A stretch of 64,000 bases of DNA from RXIX01 sp003989075 (GTDB lineage Bacteria; Pseudomonadota; Gammaproteobacteria; Competibacterales; Competibacteraceae), in NCBI GenBank assembly GCA_029780415.1, contig JAKOYN010000062.1, forward strand, positions 1-64,000, in the 5' to 3' direction. Every line of letters starts with the position of its first letter. The first letter of the stretch is position 1. Under the pieces are notes generated by a model. It searched no databases. It saw only the letters and a list, made by a program, of their open reading frames with translations, and had not been told where the DNA came from. The position numbers were made by a program, and so were the translations under genes. Shown here in pieces: positions 15,885-24,690 of the stretch.

Positions 15885-16472
15885 TCAAAAGCAGGGATAA
15901 AGGGTGGTGGTCTCGCCGAGCGCCGCCGACAGGTTATCGCCTGCCGACCAGCTTTCATCATTGACCAGGAACTTGAACGCCAGATCTTCATCGGCGATTT
16001 CGCTGGTCGTCCACACCCAGACATCATTGCCGACATTTTCCATCAGAATGCCGGCTTCCCAGCTCAGCCCGGCGCCTTCACCGCGAATGTACAGGCTATT
16101 GCCAAAACCAACGTCATACTTGGCGACCACAACCGTAACGGTCGATTCCATACGCTTTTCTGTGGGTGCCGGAGCCGCGACGGGTTCGGCTACGACTTCC
16201 GCGACGGGTTCAGTGGCTGCGGGTTCAGCGACAACGGGTTCGGCTACAGCTTCCGTGACGGGTTCGGCTACAGCTTTAACGGCTGCGGGTTCAGCGACAA
16301 CGGGCTCGGCTACGGCTACGGTTTCTGTGACGGGTTCGGCTTTAACCACGGCGGCTGGGGTTACAGTTTCGACGGCTGCCGGTGTCTCAACAACAGGCGC
16401 GCTTTTCCGAGCCGCAGGTTTGCGGTTGGTCTTCTTGGTCGTGCTATCAGTCGATCCTGCTTTCTTTGGCAT
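15885..16472 (-). CDS. Ala/Val/Pro-rich protein with C-terminal starch-binding-like (CBM) domain
   Basis: ATG 16472 has GAGGA seven bases upstream. Of 195 residues, 1-25 are basic (Lys/Arg/Thr), 25-105 are a low-complexity VAEPVxEAVAEP repeat, and about 107-195 form a domain with KYDVGFGNSLYIRGEGAG, WEAGI and DVWVWTTSE, which looks like a CBM20/48-type or metallo-mystery beta-sandwich that binds glycans. No signal peptide is visible, so it is likely cytoplasmic, perhaps on glycogen or granules. The convergent position with the gene at 14613 and no partners give no further clue. Confidence 0.6.
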   Translation of the reverse strand: MPKKAGSTDSTTKKTNRKPAARKSAPVVETPAAVETVTPAAVVKAEPVTETVAVAEPVVAEPAAVKAVAEPVTEAVAEPVVAEPAATEPVAEVVAEPVAAPAPTEKRMESTVTVVVAKYDVGFGNSLYIRGEGAGLSWEAGILMENVGNDVWVWTTSEIADEDLAFKFLVNDESWSAGDNLSAALGETTTLYPCF

Positions 16473-16637
16473 GCGTCAGTCCTCTGAATTACTTGATGAA
16501 TTTTGCAGTTCGGTCGGTGCCTGCGGCACGGTTGCATTTTGAGTCTAACCTAAGCGTGAAGTGCTCTCCAAGCCAAAAACGACATAAACACCTGGAATAA
16601 TCACTCTGTCGCTCAATTCTAGACGCCAATCACGCCC

Positions 16638-17594
16638 ATGTTTCGTCACGATTACCCGTTTGATCCGGCTTATGCTTATGACCTGAATGCCCTGCTGCGC
16701 ATTGCCGCGCCCACACCGGAACCGGCGGATTTCGCGGCTTTCTGGCGTGAACTGCATGCGCGTGCGCGTGCGGTGCCGGTTGCGCCGGTATTGCGCGAAG
16801 TGTCCAGTCCACAGCCGCGCCTTCGCGTCTTCACGGTTGAATTCACCTCGCTGGATGGCGTGCGCATTGGCGGCTGGCTGACCCGGCCGCGTGATGCCCC
16901 GGTTGAACGCGCTGTGGTGATCAGTCACGGCTACGGTGGACGCGAGCAGCCGGACTTTCATCTGTTCCTGCCCCGGGCGGCGATCCTGTTTCCCTGTGCG
17001 CGCGGCATTTCCCGCAGCGCCGGCGGCGGGATTTCCAGCAACCCGGATGAGCATGTTCTGCACGGCATCGACCGGCGCGAACACTATGTGCAGGGCGCCT
17101 GTGCCGCTGACACGGTGTGGTGCGCGGCCTCGGCAGTGCTGGACCTGTTTCCGATGGCGGCGCGGCACCTGCAATACCTGGGGATCAGCTTTGGCGGTGG
17201 CATTGGTGCGCTGGCCTTGCCCTGGGATGAGCGTTTTCACCGCGCCCATTTGAATGTCCCCAGTTTCGGCCATCATCCGCTGCGCCTGGCCTTGCCCTGC
17301 ATCGGCAGCGGCGAAGCGGTGCGTCGTTATCAGCAGCGCACGGGTCGGGCACTGGACACGCTGCGCTATTTCGACGCAGCGAGCGCGGCGCGCTACCTGC
17401 GTATTCCGGTGCATGTCGCCGCTGCCCGCTTCGATCCGGTCGTGCCACCGCCCGGCCAGTTCGCGATTTACAATGCCCTGGCCGGTCCGCGGGAACTGTT
17501 CGTATTGCAGGCCGGGCACTTCGAGCACGCCGGAACCGCTGCCGAGAATGCGCGCCTGCTGGATGCACTGGCCTACTTCTGCAACTGTGCATGA
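16638..17594 (+). CDS. Acetyl xylan esterase-like alpha/beta hydrolase (AXE1 family)
   Basis: The 318-residue protein has the AXE1/cephalosporin-C deacetylase layout: an N-terminal segment with FAAFWRELHA, the strand SHGYGGRE (oxyanion region), CARGISRSAG, nucleophile elbow GISFGGGIG, then FDPVVPP (acid) and GHFEHAG (His). It should hydrolyse acetyl esters of sugars or antibiotics; the exact substrate is unknown. The first ATG at 16638 lacks a good ribosome binding site. A second hydrolase follows 84 bases downstream on the same strand. Confidence 0.8.
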   Translation: MFRHDYPFDPAYAYDLNALLRIAAPTPEPADFAAFWRELHARARAVPVAPVLREVSSPQPRLRVFTVEFTSLDGVRIGGWLTRPRDAPVERAVVISHGYGGREQPDFHLFLPRAAILFPCARGISRSAGGGISSNPDEHVLHGIDRREHYVQGACAADTVWCAASAVLDLFPMAARHLQYLGISFGGGIGALALPWDERFHRAHLNVPSFGHHPLRLALPCIGSGEAVRRYQQRTGRALDTLRYFDAASAARYLRIPVHVAAARFDPVVPPPGQFAIYNALAGPRELFVLQAGHFEHAGTAAENARLLDALAYFCNCA

Positions 17595-17678
17595 GCCGCC
17601 CGCTGCACCCTGTCATATGCCTGTCAAAAAAATGCCGTAAGTTTCAAGCAATTCAATTGCTTAATAAGACGGCATTCG

Positions 17679-18407
17679 ATGAACCGCGATTATCACAAAT
17701 GGTATAGCCCCCGGCTGGGCCGGGATATGGAGCTGCTGGTGTTCGGCCATGCCGGGGCCAAAGTGCTGGTGTTTCCAACCCGCTGCGGCCGGTTTTACGA
17801 ATACGAGCACATGGGCCTGATCGAGGCGCAGCGCCACAAGATCGAGCAGGGTCACCTGCAGTTCTATTGTGTGGATAGCATCGATGAGGAGAGCTTCTAT
17901 TGCTTCTGGTCGCGCCCCTGGGATCGCGTCCATCGCCACCAGCAGTATGAAGCCTATCTGCTCCACGAAGTGCTGCCGCTGATGTGGGCCCAGAATGGGC
18001 ACCCGTGCGTGATCGCGCATGGCTGCAGCTTTGGTGCTTTCCATGCGCTCAATTTTGCCTTCCGCCATCCCTGGATATTCCGCAAACTGGTTGCGCTCAG
18101 TGGCCGCTACGATCTGACCCTGACGGTTGAGCATTTCCGCAACCTGTTCGATGGCCACTACGACGAGCACGTTTATCACAACACGCCCAGTCACTTCGTA
18201 CCGAATCTGTCCGATCCGGGCATTCTCGATCATCTGCGGCGCATGGAAGTGGTGCTGGCGGTCGGCGATCACGACCCGTTTCTGGACAATAACCGGCAGT
18301 TGAGCCAGTCGCTGTGGCACAAGGGCGTCTGGCATGCGCTGCATATCTGGCAGGGGCGGGCGCACAGTCCCCGCCATTGGCGGCGCATGGTGGATCTGTA
18401 TGTCTGA
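17679..18407 (+). CDS. Esterase D-like alpha/beta hydrolase
   Basis: The 242-residue protein opens MNRDYHKWYSPRLGRDMELL and has the nucleophile motif HGCSFGAFHAL, GDHDPFLDN and a late WQGRAHSPRHW histidine, consistent with the PF00756 esterase fold. It has no signal peptide. Related sequences are annotated as putative esterases of unknown substrate. It follows the AXE1-like gene, and the two may be cotranscribed, but it stops only nine bases before the feoB stop on the other strand. Confidence 0.7.
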   Translation: MNRDYHKWYSPRLGRDMELLVFGHAGAKVLVFPTRCGRFYEYEHMGLIEAQRHKIEQGHLQFYCVDSIDEESFYCFWSRPWDRVHRHQQYEAYLLHEVLPLMWAQNGHPCVIAHGCSFGAFHALNFAFRHPWIFRKLVALSGRYDLTLTVEHFRNLFDGHYDEHVYHNTPSHFVPNLSDPGILDHLRRMEVVLAVGDHDPFLDNNRQLSQSLWHKGVWHALHIWQGRAHSPRHWRRMVDLYV

Positions 18408-18416
18408 ACGGGCGGC

Positions 18417-20204
18417 TCAATAGCCGAGCAGGCGCGCGCCCTGATAGAACACAAAGCTGACCAGCCAGGCCACGCCCAGCGACCAGGCCACGCTGGCGCC
18501 GGTGAAGACCAGACTCCTGGACTCGCTGCGCAGCGTGGCCACCGTCGATAGGCAGGGCGTATAGAGCAGGATGAACAGCATCAGGCTGAAGACCTGCACA
18601 GTATCCATCTGCTGTGCCATCAACTGGGCCAGCGCCGTGCCGTCCATGCCATACACCACCGCCATCGCTCCAAGCACGATCTCCTTGGCGACGAAGCCAA
18701 ACAGCAGCACCACCGCCATCTGCTGATCAATGCCAATCGGGCGCAGCAGCGGTTCCAGCCAGCTACCAAACAGCCCGGCCAGGGTCTCGGGACCGCCTAC
18801 CGGCACGCCCGTCGGCACATGTGTCAGCAGCCAGATCATCACCACGCCGGCGATGATGAAGCGGGTGGCGCGGCTGAGGAAATGGTGCACCTCGTGCCAG
18901 CCGCGCAGCAGCACCTGTTGGAAAGTCGGCAGGCGATACGGCGGCAGTTCGATCAGCAGCGGCTCATGACTGCCCAGCCTGCGCTTGAACAGCAGCGCAC
19001 TGGCAAAGGCAGCCAGGAAACTCGCCACGTACAGCGTGAACAGTACCAGCGGCGCCTGGCTGGGCGTGAACAGCGCAGTGGTCAGGAAGACGAACACCTG
19101 CAGGCGCGCCGAACACAGCGAGAAGGGAATGATCAGCATGGTCAGCAGGCGCAGGCCGCGCGTGCGCATCACCCGCGTGCCCATTAGCGCCGGCACATTG
19201 CAGCCAAAACCCATCAGCAGCATGACAAAGCCGCGCCCATCCAGACCCAGCCGCGCCATCAGCGCATCCATGAGAAAGGCAATGCGCGACAGGTAACCGC
19301 TGTCCTCGATCAGCGCCATGCCGAGGAAGAACAGCACGATCACCGGTACGAATGAAGCCACCGTGCCGACGCCATCGTAGACCCCTTCCACCAGCAGGCT
19401 ATACAGCAGGCCCGGCAGCAGTCCCTGCAGGTGGATCAGCCCATGATCGCGCACGCCTTCCAGCAGCCAGGCCACGCCATCCTGCAAGGGTGCACCCAGG
19501 GTGTAGACGGCCTGGAACAGCAGATACAGGGCAAGAAAAAACAGCGGAATGCCCAGCAGTGGATGCAGAACGACGCGATCGATCCGTTCGCTCAGGCGCG
19601 GCTCCAGCAGGCGCGGCATGTGCACCGCCCGCGCCACCAGCTTTTCCGCCTCGCTCACCAGAGCTTCATCATCGGCCAGCTCGCTATCCAGAGCGGCGCG
19701 ATCGGTCGCTGGCAACAGGCGCAGGCTTTGGCGCAACTGCTCACGGGTTTCGTGAAAGCCCCGCCCATACTTGGCGCTGATGAAGCACACCGGATAGCCC
19801 AGCCCGGCGGCCAGCAGCGCCGCATCGATGCGCATGCCCAGGCGCTCGGCCTCATCGACCATGTTCAGAATCACCACCGCCGGCAGGCCAAGCTGGCGCA
19901 GTTGCAGCGCCAGGGGCAGTTGCTGATCTATCTGGGTGGCATTGAGGATGATGCAGAGCAGATCGACCGGAGTACCACGCAGAAAGCTGCGCACCACCTG
20001 TTCGTCTTCAGCGAAACCGTGCAGGTCATACAGACCCGGCAGGTCGATCACTTCGACGATATCAGCGCCGAGCAGGATGCGCGCGCCGAGCAGGTCAACG
20101 GTGATGCCGGGCCAGTTGCCAATGCGTGCGCTGGCGCCGGTCAGACGGTTGAAAAAGGTGGACTTGCCAGTGTTGGGCATGCCCAGCAGGGCAATGCGTT
20201 TCAT
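18417..20204 (-). CDS. feoB: Ferrous iron transporter FeoB
   Basis: ATG 20204 overlaps the feoA stop in an ATGA arrangement, so I prefer it to a TTG two codons earlier. The 595-residue protein has an N-terminal GTPase domain (GMPNTGKST at G1, DLPGLYDL at G3, NMVDEA at G4), followed by about eight membrane segments with two Gate blocks (one around GFGCNVPALMGTR). FeoB imports Fe(II) across the inner membrane. It is shorter than the 773-residue E. coli protein, which matches compact FeoBs. Transcription is likely repressed by Fur with iron through the box at 20472-20494. No feoC is visible downstream. Confidence 0.95.
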   Translation of the reverse strand: MKRIALLGMPNTGKSTFFNRLTGASARIGNWPGITVDLLGARILLGADIVEVIDLPGLYDLHGFAEDEQVVRSFLRGTPVDLLCIILNATQIDQQLPLALQLRQLGLPAVVILNMVDEAERLGMRIDAALLAAGLGYPVCFISAKYGRGFHETREQLRQSLRLLPATDRAALDSELADDEALVSEAEKLVARAVHMPRLLEPRLSERIDRVVLHPLLGIPLFFLALYLLFQAVYTLGAPLQDGVAWLLEGVRDHGLIHLQGLLPGLLYSLLVEGVYDGVGTVASFVPVIVLFFLGMALIEDSGYLSRIAFLMDALMARLGLDGRGFVMLLMGFGCNVPALMGTRVMRTRGLRLLTMLIIPFSLCSARLQVFVFLTTALFTPSQAPLVLFTLYVASFLAAFASALLFKRRLGSHEPLLIELPPYRLPTFQQVLLRGWHEVHHFLSRATRFIIAGVVMIWLLTHVPTGVPVGGPETLAGLFGSWLEPLLRPIGIDQQMAVVLLFGFVAKEIVLGAMAVVYGMDGTALAQLMAQQMDTVQVFSLMLFILLYTPCLSTVATLRSESRSLVFTGASVAWSLGVAWLVSFVFYQGARLLGY

Positions 20205-20443
20205 CAGCAATCACGGGCCCAGACATGGATCAGCGCGGCATCGTTACGGCGCAGCATTACATTGACACTGCCAACGCGCACCTGCAGCGGACCACCAAAC
20301 AGGGCCTGGCGCACCGGGCACACTTCCTTGCCGATACGAAAGCCCAAGGCCATCAGGCGCTGGCGAAACGGTTGCTCGGCTTCAAGCTGTTCGATGATGC
20401 CGGCCTGGCCGATCTTGAGTTCGGAAAGCAGCGTTCTGTTCAC
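20204..20443 (-). CDS. feoA: FeoA, SH3-like partner of FeoB
   Basis: The open frame extends up to 20557, but the upstream part crosses a Fur box and enters a MITE copy, so I place the start at a GTG: 20443 (79 residues) or 20452 (82). The core SELKIGQAGIIEQL, QRLMALGFRIGKEV and GGPLQVRVGSVNVMLR matches FeoA. It is a small cytoplasmic SH3-like protein needed for FeoB function. Its stop overlaps the feoB start. The exact start is uncertain because no strong ribosome binding site is visible. Confidence 0.85.
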   Translation of the reverse strand: MNRTLLSELKIGQAGIIEQLEAEQPFRQRLMALGFRIGKEVCPVRQALFGGPLQVRVGSVNVMLRRNDAALIHVWARDC

Positions 20444-20471
20444 AGGATTCACGCGGGCGCACTTTAAGTCT

Positions 20472-20494
20472 ATCAAATGATAGTGATTCGCATT
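20472..20494 (-). promoter_or_regulatory. Candidate Fur box upstream of feoAB
   Basis: On the minus strand the core GCGAATCACTATCATTTGAT resembles Fur operators built from imperfect GATAAT units. It lies about 20-30 bases before the likely feoA start. No consensus scoring was done. Confidence 0.6.
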
Positions 20495-20548
20495 TTCCGC
20501 CAAGCCCGCTAAAACCGCAACTGGACTGTACGATTTTTTCAGAATCGG

Positions 20549-20659
20549 GACTTTCACTTTTCGTCATTCCCGCGTATGCGGGAATCGAGTAGCGTGTTGA
20601 AAAGAATGGATACCCGCTTTCGCGGGTATGACGGAAAAAGTCAGGTAAGCGAAAGTCCT
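20549..20659. mobile_element. MITE-like repeat, copy 2 (111 bp)
   Basis: This copy has the same length, ends and two internal hairpins as the one at 9399, differing at only a few bases (for example ACTTTCACTT at the left end). Its left end runs into the region upstream of feoAB. Confidence 0.85.
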
Positions 20660-20665
20660 GAGAAT

Positions 20666-20690
20666 GCAAAACGCCCGGCGGAACCGGGCG
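20666..20690 (-). terminator. Intrinsic terminator of grxD
   Basis: On the minus strand CGCCCGG and CCGGGCG form a 7-bp stem with a 5-base loop, followed by TTTTGCATT, 30 bases after the grxD stop. Confidence 0.75.
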
Positions 20691-20720
20691 CGGGTGGGGT
20701 GATAAAGCAGGGCGGGCGGA

Positions 20721-21056
20721 TCAGGCTGCGGGCGGCTCGGCCTTGGCGACGGCTTCACTCACCAGCTTTTGCAGTTCGCCGCTTTGCTGCAGTTCCAGGG
20801 TAATGTCGCAGCCACCGACCAGTTCGCCGCCAATGTAGATCTGCGGGAAGGTTGGCCAATCGGCATAGCGGGGCAGGTTGTCGAAGATTTCCGGATCTTC
20901 CAGTACGTTCACATAGGCGAATGGCAGGCCGGTGGAGATCAGGGCCTGTGAGGCGCGATGCGAAAAGCCACAGCGCGGCGCGTCCGGGGTGCCTTTCATG
21001 TAGATCACGACCGGATTGTTTTCGACCTGCTCTTTGATGCGTTCCAAGGCGTCCAT
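20721..21056 (-). CDS. grxD: Monothiol glutaredoxin (Grx4 type)
   Basis: ATG 21056 has GAGG seven bases upstream and gives 111 residues. The CGFS active site is present (DAPRCGFSHRA), with WPTFPQIYIGGELVGGCDI, the glutathione-binding region. CGFS glutaredoxins carry or transfer [2Fe-2S] clusters and work with BolA proteins in iron sensing. The position beside feoAB and sodB fits an iron/oxidative stress block. A clear terminator follows. Confidence 0.93.
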   Translation of the reverse strand: MDALERIKEQVENNPVVIYMKGTPDAPRCGFSHRASQALISTGLPFAYVNVLEDPEIFDNLPRYADWPTFPQIYIGGELVGGCDITLELQQSGELQKLVSEAVAKAEPPAA

Positions 21057-21100
21057 GGGTGACCTCGACGGCGAAGGTTGTTGAAGGCTGAATATCGATA

Positions 21101-22915
21101 TTAGACCAGGGGCGACGCCGGGGTTGCAGCACCGCGCTTGGCCGAATCGACATTCAATTGCAGCCACAGTTCCAGCAGCGCCGCATGCCACAGCTTGCTG
21201 CCGAGCAGGCGGGTATGGTGCTGCTCCGGTTCGGCCAGCAGTTTATCCAGGTAGGGACGCTGCAACAGGCCGCGTTCCCGGCAGGCGCGCGAATCGAGCA
21301 CCTCGCGCATGAAGTCCAGAAACGGCCCGCGCACGAACTTCAAGGCCGGCACCGGGAAATAGCCCTTGGGCCGGTCGATGACCGCGTCGGGCAGCAGGCC
21401 GCGGGCGATTTTCTTCAGCACATGCTTGCCATCACCGCCGATCTTCAACTCCGGCGGCAATTGCATGGCCAGTTCCACCAGTTCATGGTCAAGGAACGGC
21501 ACGCGCGCTTCCAGGCCCCAGGCCATGGTCATGTTATCGACCCGCTTGACCGGGTCATCGACGATCAGCGTGGTCACGTCCAGACGCAGCACCTGATCCA
21601 GATAGGTATCGGCGCCGGGCTCGGCCAGGCGCTCGGCAATCAGCATGGCACTGTGATCGGGGCCGTGATAGGCCGGTGCAACCGTGTCCAGCCATTCGGC
21701 ATGGTCGCGATCGAAGTAGTGGCGGCGGAAGCGCTCCAGATCGCTGCCAGTGTCGGCGGCCATGCGCGGATACCAGAAATAGCCACCGAACACTTCGTCG
21801 GCGCCCTGGCCGCTTTGCACCACCTTGACCGCCTGCGACACCTGTTCGGCGAGCAGGAAGAAGGCGACCGCATCCTGACCGACCATTGGTTCGGCCATGC
21901 AGGTCACGGCTTCCGGCAGGCGTTTGAGCACCTGATCGTTGGGGATCAGGTATTTGTGATGGCGGGTCTGGTAGCGGGCGGCCACCGGATCGGAATATTC
22001 GAATTCACTGCCCTTTTCCTCGGGCTGATCCTCGAAGCCGACCGAGAAGGTGCGCAGGTCGCGCACTCCGGATTCGGCCAGCAGTGCCACCAGCAGGCTG
22101 GAATCAAGGCCGCCGGAGAGCAGTACGCCCACCGGCACATCGGCGACATCCAGCCGCCGGCGCACGGCCAGACGCAGCGCGTCATGCACCGCTTCGGTCC
22201 ACTCGGCTTCGCTGCGCGGCGTGTCCGGGCGCTGTGCCCGCAGTCGCCAGTAAGTCCGGCTGCGCTCGCGACCATAGGCGTCAAGGGTCAGGGTCGTGGC
22301 CGGCGCCAGCTTGCGGATGCCGCGCAACAGGGTGCGGGGCGCGGGAATCACCGCGTGCAGGGTGAGTTGATGATGCAGGCCGACCGGATCAATCGCGGTA
22401 TCGACATCCGGCGCCTCCAGCAGTGCCTGGCTGTTGGAGGCGAAGCGGAATGCTTGCGCGCTGCGGCTGTAATACAGCGGCTTGATGCCCAGCCGATCGC
22501 GGGCCAGGAACAGACTGCGCTCGCGGATATTCCAGATGGCAAAGGCGAACATGCCGAGCAGGTGCTCGACGCAGTGCTCGCCCCATTCGGCATAGGCCTT
22601 GAGAATGACTTCGGTATCGCCCTCGGAAAAGAAGCGGTAGCCCTTGGCCAGCAGTTCGCGGCGCAGTTCGCGGTAGTTGTAGATCGCGCCGTTGAACACC
22701 AAAGCCAGACCCAGATCGGAATCGACCATCGGCTGGTTGGAACGGTCGCTCAGGTCGATCACCGACAGGCGGCGATGGCCGAGCAGCACCGGGCCATCGG
22801 ACCAGGTGCCTTCATGGTCGGGGCCGCGCCGGGCCAGGCGCTGCAGCATGCGCCCCATCAGGGTCCAGTCGGGTTCGCCGCCGTCAAGGCGCAGTTCGCC
22901 GCCAATACCACACAT
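21101..22915 (-). CDS. Asparagine synthase-like amidotransferase, NAGGN-synthesis type
   Basis: A 604-residue class II glutamine amidotransferase. Cys2 (MCGIGGELRLDG) is the glutaminase nucleophile; RGPDHEGTWSDG and NGAIYNYRELR complete that domain. The synthetase half has the PPi loop LLSGGLDSSLLVALLAE and VVQSGQGADEVFGGYFWYP. The stretch HAVIPAPRTLLRGIRKLAP and the overall length recall the amidotransferase that makes N-acetylglutaminylglutamine amide, an osmolyte, rather than housekeeping AsnB. The usual partner acetyltransferase (ngg) is not adjacent, so plain asparagine synthesis or another amidation is possible. GGAG lies ten bases before the start. Confidence 0.75.
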   Translation of the reverse strand: MCGIGGELRLDGGEPDWTLMGRMLQRLARRGPDHEGTWSDGPVLLGHRRLSVIDLSDRSNQPMVDSDLGLALVFNGAIYNYRELRRELLAKGYRFFSEGDTEVILKAYAEWGEHCVEHLLGMFAFAIWNIRERSLFLARDRLGIKPLYYSRSAQAFRFASNSQALLEAPDVDTAIDPVGLHHQLTLHAVIPAPRTLLRGIRKLAPATTLTLDAYGRERSRTYWRLRAQRPDTPRSEAEWTEAVHDALRLAVRRRLDVADVPVGVLLSGGLDSSLLVALLAESGVRDLRTFSVGFEDQPEEKGSEFEYSDPVAARYQTRHHKYLIPNDQVLKRLPEAVTCMAEPMVGQDAVAFFLLAEQVSQAVKVVQSGQGADEVFGGYFWYPRMAADTGSDLERFRRHYFDRDHAEWLDTVAPAYHGPDHSAMLIAERLAEPGADTYLDQVLRLDVTTLIVDDPVKRVDNMTMAWGLEARVPFLDHELVELAMQLPPELKIGGDGKHVLKKIARGLLPDAVIDRPKGYFPVPALKFVRGPFLDFMREVLDSRACRERGLLQRPYLDKLLAEPEQHHTRLLGSKLWHAALLELWLQLNVDSAKRGAATPASPLV

Positions 22916-22978
22916 GGTGAGCGTCTCCGGTGCAGAGTAGGGCTCGGCGCCAGGCCGGAGCCGTGGGCGCTGGGGAGT

Positions 22979-23335
22979 TTATTCGGGCAGGTAATTGATA
23001 TTAGCCCACACCACGCGGCGCACGCCCGGCGCCGAGCGGGCCAGCGATACGGCGCGGTTGGCGGCGCGGGCGGTCAGGCTGCCACTGAGGCTGACCACGC
23101 CACCGCTGCTGCTGACCGAGATGCTGGTGCTGGACAGCAGGTCGTCCTGCTTGAAGGCGTTCTCGATGGCGCGGGTGATTTCGCTGTCGTTGGCCTGCGC
23201 GCCACCGCGATCACTGTCGCTCATGCTGGCGGCGCTGCTGGTGCCGTCGCTGCTGGTGGAGCCACCGCCCATGCCGGTGCAAGCGGTAAGGGCCAAAGCC
23301 GTCAGCAGGGCAAGGACGGGATTGAACGTGTTCAT
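22979..23335 (-). CDS. BON-domain lipoprotein
   Basis: The 118-residue protein has a lipoprotein signal with lipobox LTAC (Cys19) and a Ser/Gly/Thr-rich linker, followed by one BON domain (ITRAIENAFKQDDLL ... GVVSLSGSL ... GVRRVVWANINYLPE). BON domains bind membranes or ligands in the periplasm (OsmY-like). A weak GGAG lies upstream. It is 63 bases upstream of the amidotransferase start and may be cotranscribed with it; an osmotic theme would fit both but is inference. Confidence 0.8.
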   Translation of the reverse strand: MNTFNPVLALLTALALTACTGMGGGSTSSDGTSSAASMSDSDRGGAQANDSEITRAIENAFKQDDLLSSTSISVSSSGGVVSLSGSLTARAANRAVSLARSAPGVRRVVWANINYLPE

Positions 23336-23940
23336 ATGGGAAGATCTCCGTGAAGGGCAAGGCGGTGCCCGAACAGCGGTCCTGTGCCGGTCCGGGACGT
23401 GGATGGTGGCAAGGATAGCACACCCGCTCCGGTCGCCACTCGCGTTGCATCGCCTGGGGGTGGCGTCAAGGAATCCATGGATGGATGATGCCCCCCAGCC
23501 CGGTTGCGTAGCGCAGCGGAGGGCGCGCGGGCGAATCCGCAGGCTGTTTCACCGTGAACCTCGTGCGGGGTCCTGATAAAATCACCTTTGGTTAGGGTAT
23601 GCGGTTGTGTCAAGAAGACCCGGAAGAACACGTCAAACCCGCCGGGCGTTTTTTGCGAAAGCAGTAGGGCAGGGGGTGCCCGAACTCAAGCGCGTGGAGC
23701 AACACAGCCACCTGTCGGTACGCCGCCGGGGTTGCGGTGAAGCGCGAATTTTCGGATTGATGAGTCGAGGATGGACCGAGGCAAAATCAATCACGGTGAA
23801 ACTCCAATAGACTAGCCCGCGTCGCGCCACGCTTGGCCCAGGGCTGCCGGTGATCGGAACCGGACCTTGCCTGCGGACTCTAAGCCGGCGCTATATGTCT
23901 ACTGATTCCTGTCCTACAACCGCTGATGGAGAAGCACGCC
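23336..23940. other. 605-bp intergenic region upstream of sodB
   Basis: No coding frame is convincing. A CCCGG ... CCGGG stem followed by TTTTTT lies at about 23619-23654 on the plus strand and looks like an intrinsic terminator, so a small RNA upstream cannot be excluded. A weak promoter-like pair TTGCCT (23867) and TATATG (23892) precedes sodB. Confidence 0.4.
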
Positions 23941-24522
23941 ATGGTTCATCAACTGCCCGAACTGCCCTATGCCAAGAATGCGCTGGAGCCGCATATTTCT
24001 GCGGAAACCGTGGAATTCCACTACGGCAAGCACCACCAGACCTATGTCACCAACCTGAATAACCTGATCAAGGGCACCGAGTTCGAGAACGCCAGCCTGG
24101 AAGAGATTGTGCTGAAATCGTCCGCCGGCGTGTTCAACAATGCCGCGCAGGTGTGGAACCATACCTTCTACTGGAACTGCCTGTCGCCCAATGGCGGCGG
24201 CGAGCCGAGCGGTGCGCTGGCGGCGGCGATCAATGCCAAGTTTGGCTCCTTCGCGGCGTTCAAGGAGGAGTTTGCCAAGGTCGCGATCGGCACCTTTGGT
24301 TCGGGCTGGGGCTGGCTGGTCAAGAATGCTGACGGTTCGGTGGAGCTGATGAGCACGTCCAATGCCGGCACGCCGATGACCAGCGGCAAGACCGCGCTGC
24401 TGACCTGCGATGTCTGGGAACACGCCTATTACATCGACTATCGCAACCTGCGGCCCAAGTACGTCGAGGCATTCTGGAATCTGGTCAACTGGGATTTCGT
24501 TGCCGCGCAGTACGCCGCCTAA
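23941..24522 (+). CDS. sodB: Iron superoxide dismutase
   Basis: ATG 23941 has GGAG eight bases upstream and gives 193 residues. Metal ligands of Fe/Mn-SODs are visible: His in EFHYGKHHQTYV, His in WNHTFYWNCL, Asp and His in TCDVWEHAYYIDY. The segment FGSGWGWLV and the length match the Fe form. It detoxifies superoxide in the cytoplasm. It lies alone, facing the 3' end of the BREX operon. Confidence 0.95.
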   Translation: MVHQLPELPYAKNALEPHISAETVEFHYGKHHQTYVTNLNNLIKGTEFENASLEEIVLKSSAGVFNNAAQVWNHTFYWNCLSPNGGGEPSGALAAAINAKFGSFAAFKEEFAKVAIGTFGSGWGWLVKNADGSVELMSTSNAGTPMTSGKTALLTCDVWEHAYYIDYRNLRPKYVEAFWNLVNWDFVAAQYAA

Positions 24523-24532
24523 GCATTGCAGG

Positions 24533-24554
24533 CCCTCTCCCGCCCGGGAGGGGG
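24533..24554. repeat. REP-like GC hairpin after sodB
   Basis: CCCTCTCCCG and CGGGAGGGGG form a near-perfect hairpin just after the sodB stop. It resembles the CCTCTCCC-type palindromes seen again inside pglX and may end transcription without a U run. Confidence 0.5.
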
Positions 24555-24690
24555 TAGCCGCCAGGCTGGGCAAGCTGCGGCAAGCAGTGCAGATGTCCCA
24601 GTGTCTGATGTCTCTTGACCCAGCCCGGCGCCTCCTGCTGCACCTTGGCCTTGGCTAAAGGGCGAAGAGGAGAGAAGGGTATTGGTTGCG

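Noticed and set aside
21158..23353. 731-residue open frame on the plus strand
   Set aside because: It is antisense to the amidotransferase and BON genes, which carry clear motifs; the shadow frame has none.
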